From Polaromonas sp047303325 (GTDB lineage Bacteria; Pseudomonadota; Gammaproteobacteria; Burkholderiales; Burkholderiaceae_C), in the NCBI RefSeq assembly GCF_047303325.1, contig NZ_JBKBEX010000005.1:137383-201382 (forward strand): a DNA stretch of 64,000 nucleotides. Reading direction: 5' to 3'. Numbering within the stretch: position 1 is the first letter of the stretch; the number at the start of each line of letters is the position of its first letter. Of the stretch, positions 31,596-40,136 are shown piece after piece. The translations under genes and the position numbers were made by a program. The notes under the pieces were generated by a model, which saw only the letters and a program-made list of their open reading frames with translations, did no database searches and had not been told where the DNA came from.

Positions 31596-32797
31596 AGCGC
31601 TGGGCCAAGTGGGCGGTCGCCGGCCTCATCGTGCTGCTCGTCGCGGGCGGTGTGCTGCGCGCGCTGGGCGCGCGCAAGGCCCAACAGCAGGCGCTGGCCG
31701 CCAGCAGCGCGGCCAACAAGGACATGGGCCTGGTGGAGCTGGCTGCCACCGACGTGGTCAAGGCCCAGGTGCGCGAAGTCGTGCAGGGCCTGCCCGTCTC
31801 GGGCTCGCTCAAGGCGGTCAATTCCGCCGTGATCAAGGCCCGCGTCGCCGGCGAGCTGCAGGGGCTGGCGGTGCGCGAGGGCGATGTGGTCAAGGCAGGC
31901 CAGGTGATCGCGCGCATAGACGCCGCCGAATACCAGTCGCGCGTGCGCCAGGCCCGCGAACAGGCCGAATCCGCCAAGGCCCAGGTCGACGTGGTGCAGC
32001 GCCAGTACGACAACAACAAGGCGCTGGTCGACCAGGGCTTTATTTCCAAGACCGCGCTGGACACCTCGCTGGCCAACCTCAACGCCGCGCAATCCACCTA
32101 CAAGGCCGCGCTGGCCGCGACCGACGTGGCCGCCAAGTCGCTGGACGACACGGTGCTCAAGGCGCCCATCTCCGGCCAGGTGTCGCAGCGCCTGGCGCAG
32201 CCCGGCGAGCGTGTGGGCATTGACACCAAAATCGTCGAAATCGTGGACCTGAGCCGGCTCGAACTCGAGGCCACGCTGAGCGCCACCGACTCCATGGAAG
32301 TGCGCGTGGGCCAAAGCGCCCAGCTGCAGATTGAAGGCAGCCGCCAGCCCGTGACAGCGGTGGTCGCGCGCATCAACCCCAGCGCGCAGGCCGGCAGCCG
32401 CAGCGTGCTGGCCTACCTGAACATCGACAACCCGGGCGCTACCGGGACTACAGGCGAAGCCGGCACCCCGCCGTTGCGCCAGGGCCTGTTCGCCCAGGGC
32501 ACGCTGGGCACGGCGCGCGCCTCGCTGCTGGCGCTGCCCGTCAGCGCCGTGCGCACCGACAAGCCCGCGCCCTATGTGCAGGCCGTGGAGAACGGCGCGG
32601 TGGTGCACAAGACTGTCGAGCTGGGGGCGCGCGGCGCCGCCGGCGGCGACAGCGTGGTGGCGGTCAAAGGCCTGGAAGAAGGCGCGCTTGTCGTTCGCGG
32701 CGAAATCGGCGCGCTGCGCGAAGGCACCAAGGTGCGCTTCACGCAACTGCCCTCCGCGCAGCCCGCCGCCAGCGCGCCCGCCAAACCGGCGCCCTGA
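31592..32797 (+). CDS. RND efflux periplasmic adaptor (membrane fusion protein)
   Basis: A 401-residue adaptor. An N-terminal hydrophobic anchor (WAVAGLIVLLVAGGVL) has no lipobox cysteine, so it is held by a transmembrane helix. Then come the barrel-sandwich halves KARVAGELQGLAVREGDVVKAGQVIARID and LKAPISGQVSQRLAQPGERV around a coiled-coil hairpin (about residues 110-185), a beta-barrel and membrane-proximal domain. The tail is Pro/Ala rich. It links the inner membrane pump encoded next to an outer membrane TolC-type channel. Confidence 0.92.
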   Translation: MKRWAKWAVAGLIVLLVAGGVLRALGARKAQQQALAASSAANKDMGLVELAATDVVKAQVREVVQGLPVSGSLKAVNSAVIKARVAGELQGLAVREGDVVKAGQVIARIDAAEYQSRVRQAREQAESAKAQVDVVQRQYDNNKALVDQGFISKTALDTSLANLNAAQSTYKAALAATDVAAKSLDDTVLKAPISGQVSQRLAQPGERVGIDTKIVEIVDLSRLELEATLSATDSMEVRVGQSAQLQIEGSRQPVTAVVARINPSAQAGSRSVLAYLNIDNPGATGTTGEAGTPPLRQGLFAQGTLGTARASLLALPVSAVRTDKPAPYVQAVENGAVVHKTVELGARGAAGGDSVVAVKGLEEGALVVRGEIGALREGTKVRFTQLPSAQPAASAPAKPAP

Positions 32798-32809
32798 GGC
32801 TTCACGCGC

Positions 32810-35800
32810 ATGTGGTTCACGCAGGTCAGCCTCAAGAATCCCGTGTTCGCCACCATGGTCATGCTGGCCATCGTGGTGCTGGGGCTGTTCTCCTACCAGC
32901 GCATGCAGGTCGACCAGTTTCCCAACATCGACTTCCCAGTGGTGGTGATCACCGCCGAATACCCGGGCGCCTCGCCCGAAATCGTTGAAAGCGAAGTCAC
33001 CAAAAAAATCGAGGAAGGCGTCAACTCGATTGCCGGCATCAATGCGCTGACCTCGCGCAGCTACGAAGGCCAGTCCGTGGTGATCATGGAGTTCCAGCTC
33101 TATATCGACGGGCGCCGCGCCGCCGAGGACGTGCGCGAAAAAATCGCGGCCATCCGCCCGAGCTTTCGCGACGAGGTCAAGGAGCCGCGCGTGCTGCGCT
33201 TTGACCCGGCCAGCCGTGCCATCTGGTCGGTCGCCGTGTTGCCTCAGTCCGGCAAGGGCAAGGCCATGGATGCGGTGGAGCTGACCAACTGGGCCGACCA
33301 GGTGCTGAAAAAACGCCTGGAGAATGTGCGCGGGGCCGGCTCGGTCACCTTGGTGGGCGGCACCAAGCGCGAGATCAACGTCTACCTCAATCCGCAGGCC
33401 ATGGAGTCGCTGGGCATCACGGCCGACCAGGTGGTCAACGCGGTGCGCAACGAGAACCAGGACCTGCCGGTGGGTGCCATACGCTCGCTGCAGCAGGAGC
33501 GCGTCGTCAAGATAGACGCGCGCATGAAGCGGCCCGAGGACTTCGGCAAGATCATCGTCGCGCGCAAGGGCACGGCCAGCGGCACGGCCGCGGCGGTCAC
33601 CGTCGACCAGGTGGCCCGTATCGCCGACGGCGCGCAGGAACTCGACAGCCTGGCGCTCTACAACGGCCAGCGAACCCTGTTGCTGACGGTGCAAAAAGCC
33701 CAGGACGAAAACACCATCGCCGTGGTCGACGGCCTGAACAAGGCCGTGGCCGAGCTGCAGCCGCTGCTGCCCCCGGGCGCGCGGCTGGAACTCATCACCG
33801 ACGGCTCGCGCCCCATACGCGTGGCCGTCGAGAACGTGCGCCGCACGCTGATCGAAGGCGCGCTGCTCACGGTGCTCATCGTCTTCCTGTTCCTCAATTC
33901 CTGGCGCTCCACCGTGATCACCGGGCTGACGCTGCCGATCTCCATCATCGGCACCTTTTTGTTCATGAATCTGTTCGGCTTCACGATCAACATGATCACG
34001 CTGATGGCGCTGTCGCTGTGCGTGGGCCTCTTGATCGACGACGCCATCGTGGTGCGCGAGAACATCGTGCGCCACGTGCAGATGGGCAAGGACCCGTACC
34101 GGGCCTCGATGGACGGCACGCAGGAAATCGGCCTGGCCGTGCTGGCCACCACCTTCTCCATCGTCGCCGTGTTCCTGCCCATCGGTTTTATGGGCGGCAT
34201 CATCGGCAAGTTCTTCCACGAGTTCGGCGTGACCATCGTGGCGGCGGTGCTGATCTCCATGTTCGTGAGCTTCACGCTGGATCCCATGCTCTCCAGCGTC
34301 TGGCACGACCCGGCGATTGAAGCGCACGGCCGGCAGGGCGCGCCCGTCACCTTCTACGACAAGACCATAGGCCGCGTCACCGGCTGGTTCGACCGCGCCA
34401 CCGAATCCCTGAGCGACAGCTACCAGGGCATACTGCGCTGGTCGCTGGGCCACAAGCTGGCCACGCTGGCGCTGGCGGTGCTGATTTTTGTCACCAGCAT
34501 CTTCATGGTGCCGCTGCTGGGCACCGAGTTCGTGCCCAAGGCCGACTTCTCCGAGACCTCGCTGAACTTCTACACGCCGGTGGGCTCCTCGCTGGAAAAC
34601 ACCGAAGCCAAGGCACGCCAGGTCGAGGCCATCGTGCGCGAGTTCCCCGAAGTGAAATACACGCTGGCCACGCTCAACACCGGCAACGCCCAGGGCAAGA
34701 TGTACGCCAGCGTCTATGTCCGCCTGGTGGACCGCAAGGCGCGCACGCGCAGCGTCGACGAGATGTCGGGCGTCCTGCGCGAACGGCTCAAGCAGGTGCC
34801 CGGCATCACGGTCACGCACGTCGGCCTGCTTGACGCGGTGGGCGGCAACAAGCAGGTGGAGTTTTCCCTGCAAGGTACCGACCTCAAGGAACTCGAGCGG
34901 CTCACGCGCGCCATCAGCGACAAGATACGCAACATCCCCGGCCTGGTCGACCTGGACTCCAGCGTCAAGGCCGACAAGCCGGTGATCGAGGTCGACGTGC
35001 GGCGCGACGCGGCTTCCGACCTGGGCCTGTCGGTGTCGCAGATCGCCGCCTCGCTGCGCACCCTGGTGGCCGGCCAGACGGTGGGCAACTGGCGCGCGCC
35101 CGACGACCAGACCTACGACGTCAATGTGCGCCTGGCGCCCGGCGCCCGCACCGCGCCGCAGGACCTGGAGCGCCTGCCCTTCATGAGCAGCACCATGGGC
35201 AGCAATGCCGACGGCTCCTCGCGCGTAGTGCGGCTCAACCAGGTGGCGACCGTGAAGGAATCCACCGGGCCCAACCAGATCAACCGCCGCGACATGGCGC
35301 GCGAAGTCGCCATCAACGCCAACGTCTACAAGCGCTCGGCCGGCGAGGTCTCCAACGACATCAAGGCCGTGCTCGACGACTTCAGCTTCCCGCCCGGCTA
35401 CCGCTACCAGTTCAGCGGCTCCACCAAAAACATGGCCGAGTCCTTCGGCTATGCGGTCTCCGCGCTGGTCATGGCCATCCTCTTCATCTACATGATCCTG
35501 GCCAGCCAGTTCAAGAGTTTTTTGCAGCCCATGGCGCTGATGACCTCGCTGCCGCTGACCCTGATCGGCGTGGTGCTGGCGCTGCTGCTGTTCCGCTCCA
35601 CGCTGTCGATGTTCTCCATCATCGGCGTGGTGATGCTGATGGGCCTGGTCACCAAGAACGCCATCCTGCTGGTCGACTTCGCCATCCGCATGCGCGCCGA
35701 CCGGCTGGACGTGGACGGCCACCGCGTGCCCGGCATGGAGCGCGGCGAGGCCCTGCTGCATGCCGCCAAGGTCCGGCTGCGCCCCATCCTGATGACCACG

Positions 35801-36058
35801 CTGGCCATGATCTTCGGCATGGTGCCACTGGCCTTCGCCCTGACCGAAGGCTCCGAGCAGCGCGCCCCCATGGGCCAGGCCGTCATAGGCGGCGTGATCA
35901 CCTCCTCGCTGCTGACCCTGGTGGTGGTGCCTGTGACCTATTGCTACCTGGACGACCTGGGCCAGTGGTTCAAGCGCAAGTTCGGCCCCAAAACCCGGGC
36001 CGCCGCCCCTGCCGAAACACCGCCCGCCCACCCCGCGCCTGTCATGGCCGGCCGCTAA
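32810..36058 (+). CDS. RND multidrug efflux permease (HAE1 family)
   Basis: A 1082-residue inner membrane pump with 12 transmembrane helices and two large periplasmic loops. The first helix NPVFATMVMLAIVVLGLFSYQRM, the proton-relay Asp pair in GLLIDDAIVVRENI (about residues 410-411), the Lys-containing helix near GLVTKNAILLVDFAIRMR, and GSVTLVGGTKREINVYLNP identify the MexB/MdtBC/hydrophobe efflux branch rather than metal pumps. Likely exports drugs or lipophilic compounds using proton force. It starts 13 bases after the adaptor. Confidence 0.94.
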   Translation: MWFTQVSLKNPVFATMVMLAIVVLGLFSYQRMQVDQFPNIDFPVVVITAEYPGASPEIVESEVTKKIEEGVNSIAGINALTSRSYEGQSVVIMEFQLYIDGRRAAEDVREKIAAIRPSFRDEVKEPRVLRFDPASRAIWSVAVLPQSGKGKAMDAVELTNWADQVLKKRLENVRGAGSVTLVGGTKREINVYLNPQAMESLGITADQVVNAVRNENQDLPVGAIRSLQQERVVKIDARMKRPEDFGKIIVARKGTASGTAAAVTVDQVARIADGAQELDSLALYNGQRTLLLTVQKAQDENTIAVVDGLNKAVAELQPLLPPGARLELITDGSRPIRVAVENVRRTLIEGALLTVLIVFLFLNSWRSTVITGLTLPISIIGTFLFMNLFGFTINMITLMALSLCVGLLIDDAIVVRENIVRHVQMGKDPYRASMDGTQEIGLAVLATTFSIVAVFLPIGFMGGIIGKFFHEFGVTIVAAVLISMFVSFTLDPMLSSVWHDPAIEAHGRQGAPVTFYDKTIGRVTGWFDRATESLSDSYQGILRWSLGHKLATLALAVLIFVTSIFMVPLLGTEFVPKADFSETSLNFYTPVGSSLENTEAKARQVEAIVREFPEVKYTLATLNTGNAQGKMYASVYVRLVDRKARTRSVDEMSGVLRERLKQVPGITVTHVGLLDAVGGNKQVEFSLQGTDLKELERLTRAISDKIRNIPGLVDLDSSVKADKPVIEVDVRRDAASDLGLSVSQIAASLRTLVAGQTVGNWRAPDDQTYDVNVRLAPGARTAPQDLERLPFMSSTMGSNADGSSRVVRLNQVATVKESTGPNQINRRDMAREVAINANVYKRSAGEVSNDIKAVLDDFSFPPGYRYQFSGSTKNMAESFGYAVSALVMAILFIYMILASQFKSFLQPMALMTSLPLTLIGVVLALLLFRSTLSMFSIIGVVMLMGLVTKNAILLVDFAIRMRADRLDVDGHRVPGMERGEALLHAAKVRLRPILMTTLAMIFGMVPLAFALTEGSEQRAPMGQAVIGGVITSSLLTLVVVPVTYCYLDDLGQWFKRKFGPKTRAAAPAETPPAHPAPVMAGR

Positions 36059-36132
36059 AATCAAAGGTTTATCTCGTGAATCCCCTCTTCACTCCCCTTT
36101 CCTCCCCTATTTCGCCCAACCACAGGTCCGCC

Positions 36133-36822
36133 ATGAACTACGAACAAGCCCGATTCAACATGATTGAACAGCAAATCCGCCCCTGGGAAGTGCTGGACAA
36201 CCAGGTCCTTTCCCTGCTCGCCGTGGTCAAGCGCGAAGACTTCGTGCCGACCGCCCACAAGGCCCTGGCCTTTGTCGACATGGAAATCCCGCTGCCGCCC
36301 CACGCCAACCCCAGCCAGTGCATGCTCGCGCCCAAGGTCGAGGCCCGCATCCTGCAGGAGCTGGCCGTGCAAAAGCACGAAAAAGTCCTCGAAATCGGCG
36401 CCGGCTCCGGCTACATGGCCGCCCTGCTGGCGCACCGCGCGCAGCAGGTGATCACACTTGAAATCGACCCCACGCTGGCGCAGATGGCGCGCGACAACCT
36501 GCAGCGCGCCGGCGTCTACAACGCCGAAGTGCGCACCGGCGACGGCGCCGCCAAACTGGCGCAGGCCGTTGCCGGCAACGACCCGCTGCGCGGCCCCTTC
36601 GACGTCATCGTGCTCAGCGGCTCGGTCGCCGAAGTGCCGGCCTCGCTGCTGTCCCTGCTCAAGGTCGGCGGGCGCCTGAGCGCCATCGTGGGCTTTGAGC
36701 CCGTGATGCGCGCCACCCTGGTCACGCGCGTGGCCGAAGATGCCTGGCGCACCACCCAGGCCTGGGACACCGTGGCGCCGCGCCTGCTGAACTTCCCCGA
36801 ACCCTCGGCCTTCAGCTTCTGA
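36133..36822 (+). CDS. PIMT-like methyltransferase (protein-L-isoaspartate methyltransferase family)
   Basis: A 229-residue AdoMet-dependent methyltransferase related to protein-L-isoaspartate O-methyltransferase. The opening NMIEQQIRPWEVLDNQVL and the AdoMet site VLEIGAGSGYMAALLA are clear. The segment that in true PIMTs reads GQTISQPY is replaced by PPHANPSQCMLAPKVEARIL, so repair of isoaspartate is doubtful. Its usual neighbours in Burkholderiales, rhodanese and tolC, follow. ATG 36133 starts the family N terminus. Commonly annotated pcm. Confidence 0.82.
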   Translation: MNYEQARFNMIEQQIRPWEVLDNQVLSLLAVVKREDFVPTAHKALAFVDMEIPLPPHANPSQCMLAPKVEARILQELAVQKHEKVLEIGAGSGYMAALLAHRAQQVITLEIDPTLAQMARDNLQRAGVYNAEVRTGDGAAKLAQAVAGNDPLRGPFDVIVLSGSVAEVPASLLSLLKVGGRLSAIVGFEPVMRATLVTRVAEDAWRTTQAWDTVAPRLLNFPEPSAFSF

Positions 36823-36877
36823 AAGCCGGCGGCAACACCGATTACGACCGATCACGACACACCTGAAAGCGCCACCC

Positions 36878-37234
36878 ATGGTTCCCCAGCTCAATCCCGC
36901 CGACTTCAGCGCCTGGCGCGACAACGCCGGCGCGGGCGCGCCCGCCCTGCCCGTGGTGCTCGACGTGCGCGAGCCCTGGGAACTGCAGACGGCCTCGGTC
37001 AAGGAAGACGGCTTCCGGCTGGTGCATATCCCGATGCGCGAGATTCCGGCGCGCCTGCCGGAGCTGCTGGAGGCCGGCGCCGGCCATCCCATTGCCTGCC
37101 TGTGCCACCACGGCATGCGCAGCCTGCAGGTGGCCAATTATTTGATGCAAAGCGGCTTCACCGAAGTCGTCAACCTGCAGGGCGGCATCAATGCCTGGTC
37201 GCAGCAGGTGGACCGCTCCGTGCCGCTGTACTGA
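36878..37234 (+). CDS. Rhodanese-like sulfurtransferase
   Basis: A 118-residue single-domain rhodanese. The conserved start VVLDVREPWEL and the active-site loop CLCHHGMRSLQVANYL, with the catalytic cysteine in the CHHGMRS version typical of this beta-proteobacterial subfamily, are present. It moves sulfane sulfur in the cytoplasm; the acceptor is unknown. It lies between the PIMT-like gene and tolC, 55 and 43 bases apart, in a conserved block. Confidence 0.92.
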   Translation: MVPQLNPADFSAWRDNAGAGAPALPVVLDVREPWELQTASVKEDGFRLVHIPMREIPARLPELLEAGAGHPIACLCHHGMRSLQVANYLMQSGFTEVVNLQGGINAWSQQVDRSVPLY

Positions 37235-37277
37235 TCCCGTTTTTATTCGCCGATCCATTCATTTCTTCAGGACTCTT

Positions 37278-38636
37278 ATGACCACGCCCAAGAAACCGCC
37301 GGCCCGCCCGGCGATGTTGCCCCCGTCGATTGCGGCCGCCGTGGCACTGCTGGCCATGGCCCCCCTGGCGCAAGCCCAGAGTCTCGTCGAGCTGTATGAA
37401 TCGGCCCGCGCCTTCGATGCCGCCTACCAGTCGGCCAAGCTGCAATACGACGCCAACCTTGCCAAGGCCGACCAGGCCCAGGCTGGCATCCTGCCGACGG
37501 CGGGCATCTCGGCCGGCGTGTCGCGCACCGCGTTTGAAAACACCGCCCCGGTGATAGACCGCAGCTTCAACACGCAAAACGCCACGCTCAACCTGTCGCA
37601 ACCCCTGTACCGCCCGGCCAACTGGGCCACCTACAAGCAGGCTTCCCGGCAGGTGGACCTGGCCAAGGCCCAGCTGGAAACCGCCGACCAGGACCTGATC
37701 GTGCGCACCAGCCAGGCCTACTTCGACGTGCTGGCCGCGCAGGACACCCTGACCTTTGTGCGGGCCCAGAAAGCCGCGGTGGCCGAGCAGCTGGCCTCGG
37801 CCAAGCGCAACTTCGAGGTCGGCACCTCCACCATCACCGACACCCGCGAGGCGCAGGCCCGCTACGACCTGGTGATCGCCCAGGAACTGGCCGCCGAAAA
37901 CGACCTGCGCGTCAAAAAAATCGCGCTGGACACCCTGGTCGGCAAGACCGAAACCCAGCCCAAGCCGCTGACCAGCCCGGTCGGCTTGCCGACCATCACG
38001 CCGGCCGACGTCGACACCTGGGTGTCGCAGTCCGAGCTGGTTCACCCCAGCATCCGCCAGGCGCAAAGCAATGTGGAGATCGCCGAGCTGGAGGTGGACA
38101 AGGCCGAAGCCGGCCACAAGCCCACGCTGGACGCCACGGCCAGCTACAACGTCACGCGCAACCCTTCGGGCACGGCAACCACCATCCCGCCCTTTTCCTT
38201 CCGCACCAACACCACGACGGTCGGCGTGCTGCTCAACGTGCCACTGTTCGCGGGCTTTTCCACACAGAACCGCGTGCGCGAAACCCTGTCGCTGCGCGAC
38301 AAGGCCAAAAGCGACCTCGAAGGCGCGCGGCGCACCGTGGCCCAGGCCACACGCACCGCCTACTTCGGCGTGCAATCGGGCCAGGGCCAGGTCAAGGCGC
38401 TGGAGGCGGCCGAGCTCTCAAGTCAGAGCGCGCTGGACGCCAACAAGCTGGGCTATCAGGTCGGCGTGCGCATCAACATCGACGTGCTCAACTCGCAAAG
38501 CCAGCTGTTCCAGACCAAGCGCGACCTGGCCAAGGCGCGCTACGACGTGCTGCTGGGCGACCTCAAACTGCGCCAGGCCAACGGCACGCTGACACCCGAA
38601 GACCTGCAGAAGATCAACGCATTGCTGGCAAAATAG
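37278..38636 (+). CDS. tolC: TolC family outer membrane efflux channel
   Basis: A 452-residue outer membrane channel. A signal peptide ends in PLAQAQ (about residue 35). The mature protein shows two repeats typical of TolC: SLVELYESARAFDAAYQSAKLQYDANLAKADQAQAGILPT at the start and long coiled-coil helices with AEIAELEVDKAEAGHKPTLDATASYN-like sequence in the second half. It is the outer component for RND and type I exporters, and with the RND genes upstream could form a complete pump. ATG 37278 begins the signal peptide. Confidence 0.92.
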   Translation: MTTPKKPPARPAMLPPSIAAAVALLAMAPLAQAQSLVELYESARAFDAAYQSAKLQYDANLAKADQAQAGILPTAGISAGVSRTAFENTAPVIDRSFNTQNATLNLSQPLYRPANWATYKQASRQVDLAKAQLETADQDLIVRTSQAYFDVLAAQDTLTFVRAQKAAVAEQLASAKRNFEVGTSTITDTREAQARYDLVIAQELAAENDLRVKKIALDTLVGKTETQPKPLTSPVGLPTITPADVDTWVSQSELVHPSIRQAQSNVEIAELEVDKAEAGHKPTLDATASYNVTRNPSGTATTIPPFSFRTNTTTVGVLLNVPLFAGFSTQNRVRETLSLRDKAKSDLEGARRTVAQATRTAYFGVQSGQGQVKALEAAELSSQSALDANKLGYQVGVRINIDVLNSQSQLFQTKRDLAKARYDVLLGDLKLRQANGTLTPEDLQKINALLAK

Positions 38637-38702
38637 CCGCGGACACACCGCAAACCCGCATACAAGGCCCAGGCCAGGCCCTCGGCCGCACACGACAACA
38701 AC

Positions 38703-39737
38703 ATGCTGATGCCTGTCGACAACAACGCGATTCCCCTGCCCATCGAAGCCGAACGCGTGCACGATGCGCCGGTGCACGTTCCCAAAGGCCCAAGCTTCGA
38801 GCTGATCGAGGAAACCACCTGGGAAGAGCTCCAGCGCACGGGCCGCCGGCAGCCGTTTGACAAACCCGTGCTGGTCAAGGGCGGCATCCACCACTGGCCG
38901 GCCTGGAAAAAATGGTCGTTTGAATTCCTCGCCGACGTCTGCGCCGGCAAGGGTGCCGAGGTGCCCGTCAAGTTCACCGACGGCCTGGTCGAGCAAGGCG
39001 TGACCAAGGGCCGCCCCTTCCTGCCGGTTGCGCCCTACCTGCGTGAACTCGGCAAGGCGGCGCAGCGCGCGCCCGACCCCATGGCAGGCCTCTTGCCCAA
39101 GCCGGTGCGCGACGGCTACAAACCCGGCGAGCGTTTTCACCTGAACTGGGCCCACATGCAGTCGTTCAAGCCGACGACCTTGTACCTGGCGCAGTGGGAC
39201 ATCCTCGAGAAATACCCCGAGTTGCGCCGCGACCTGCTCATCAAGAGCCTGTGGCCCGGCCGCATGACCTGGGAATACGTCTTCATGGGCCCAGCCAACA
39301 CCGTGACCGGCCTGCACAACGATTTCCCGCACAACTGGTTTGTGCAGCTGCAGGGCGTCAAGGAATTCATTCTCTTCTCGCCCGACCAGCGCCAGCACAT
39401 GTGCCCGGCCGCCAAGTACGACTGGGGCGCCACGCTCAGCGACATCAACGTCTCGCGCCTGCCCGAACAGGTCCGCGAACTCGCCTCCTTCGAAAAAGCC
39501 CACGGCTACCATGCCCGCGTGGAAGCCGGCGACGCGCTGTTCATTCCCAAGCGCACCTGGCATTCCGTGGTCTCGGTGGAACCTTCCATCAGCCTGGGCA
39601 TGTTCGGACTCACGCCTTACGAAGTCGCCACCGGCGGCGCCTGGGCTACGCTGCGCGACTGGGCGCACCACCTGCGCATGTATGCCTGGGGTAACTGCAC
39701 CTGCCACCAGGTGCTGGACAAGCGCCAGGCACTGTGA
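38703..39737 (+). CDS. Cupin/JmjC-like oxygenase domain protein
   Basis: A 344-residue protein with a JmjC/cupin-8 type fold. Iron-binding motif candidates are the His-x-Asp of TVTGLHNDFPHNW and the later His of FIPKRTWHSVVSVEPS, with a KEFILFSPDQ strand between them. The N-terminal KPVLVKGGIHHWPAWKKWSFEFLAD resembles FIH-like hydroxylases. It probably acts as a 2-oxoglutarate-dependent hydroxylase on a protein or small molecule. It follows tolC by 66 bases in the same direction without an obvious functional link. Confidence 0.8.
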   Translation: MLMPVDNNAIPLPIEAERVHDAPVHVPKGPSFELIEETTWEELQRTGRRQPFDKPVLVKGGIHHWPAWKKWSFEFLADVCAGKGAEVPVKFTDGLVEQGVTKGRPFLPVAPYLRELGKAAQRAPDPMAGLLPKPVRDGYKPGERFHLNWAHMQSFKPTTLYLAQWDILEKYPELRRDLLIKSLWPGRMTWEYVFMGPANTVTGLHNDFPHNWFVQLQGVKEFILFSPDQRQHMCPAAKYDWGATLSDINVSRLPEQVRELASFEKAHGYHARVEAGDALFIPKRTWHSVVSVEPSISLGMFGLTPYEVATGGAWATLRDWAHHLRMYAWGNCTCHQVLDKRQAL

Positions 39738-39782
39738 AAGACTGGATGCACCGCACCCGTTAAGGCCCTATCGGAGACCTCC

Positions 39783-40106
39783 ATGCGCTACCAAAGCCCC
39801 AAGCTCCTGGTCCTGAGCAAGCTGCTGCTTGCCGCCGTTGCCATCATCGCTCTTCTGGCGTTGCCGGCCAGAGAACTCGCACCGGGCGTCCCCCTGGCCG
39901 ATCTGCTGCTGTATTGCACGCTGGGTGCCGCAAGCGCTCTTGTCTTGCTTGCGGTCGCCGCAGTTCTCTTGCTGCAGTTTTCGCAGTTCATCTTGCGCAG
40001 TGGCGGCACTGACCCGCAGTGGTTCTGGTTTTCGGGTGAGCCCCGTGGACTGGCCGCGCTTCGCAGTGGCCGGGCTGTCAACCGTGAGCCGCAGGACCGG
40101 CCCTAA
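39783..40106 (+). CDS. Small hypothetical membrane protein
   Basis: A 107-residue protein with two hydrophobic helices (LVLSKLLLAAVAIIALLALPA and LLLYCTLGAASALVLLAVAAVLLLQF) and a charged, proline-containing C-terminal tail. No recognisable family. It begins 45 bases after the JmjC-like gene and faces waaA with only 30 bases between stop codons. Confidence 0.6.
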   Translation: MRYQSPKLLVLSKLLLAAVAIIALLALPARELAPGVPLADLLLYCTLGAASALVLLAVAAVLLLQFSQFILRSGGTDPQWFWFSGEPRGLAALRSGRAVNREPQDRP

Positions 40107-40136
40107 CAGGTCCGCAAACAAGCTTGTAGTGCAGGC

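Noticed and set aside
31418..36064. A 1548-codon open frame on the minus strand opposite the RND genes
   Set aside because: It is antisense to three clear plus-strand genes in a GC-rich genome, is rich in His/Gln/Gly/Arg without domains, and arises from codon bias.
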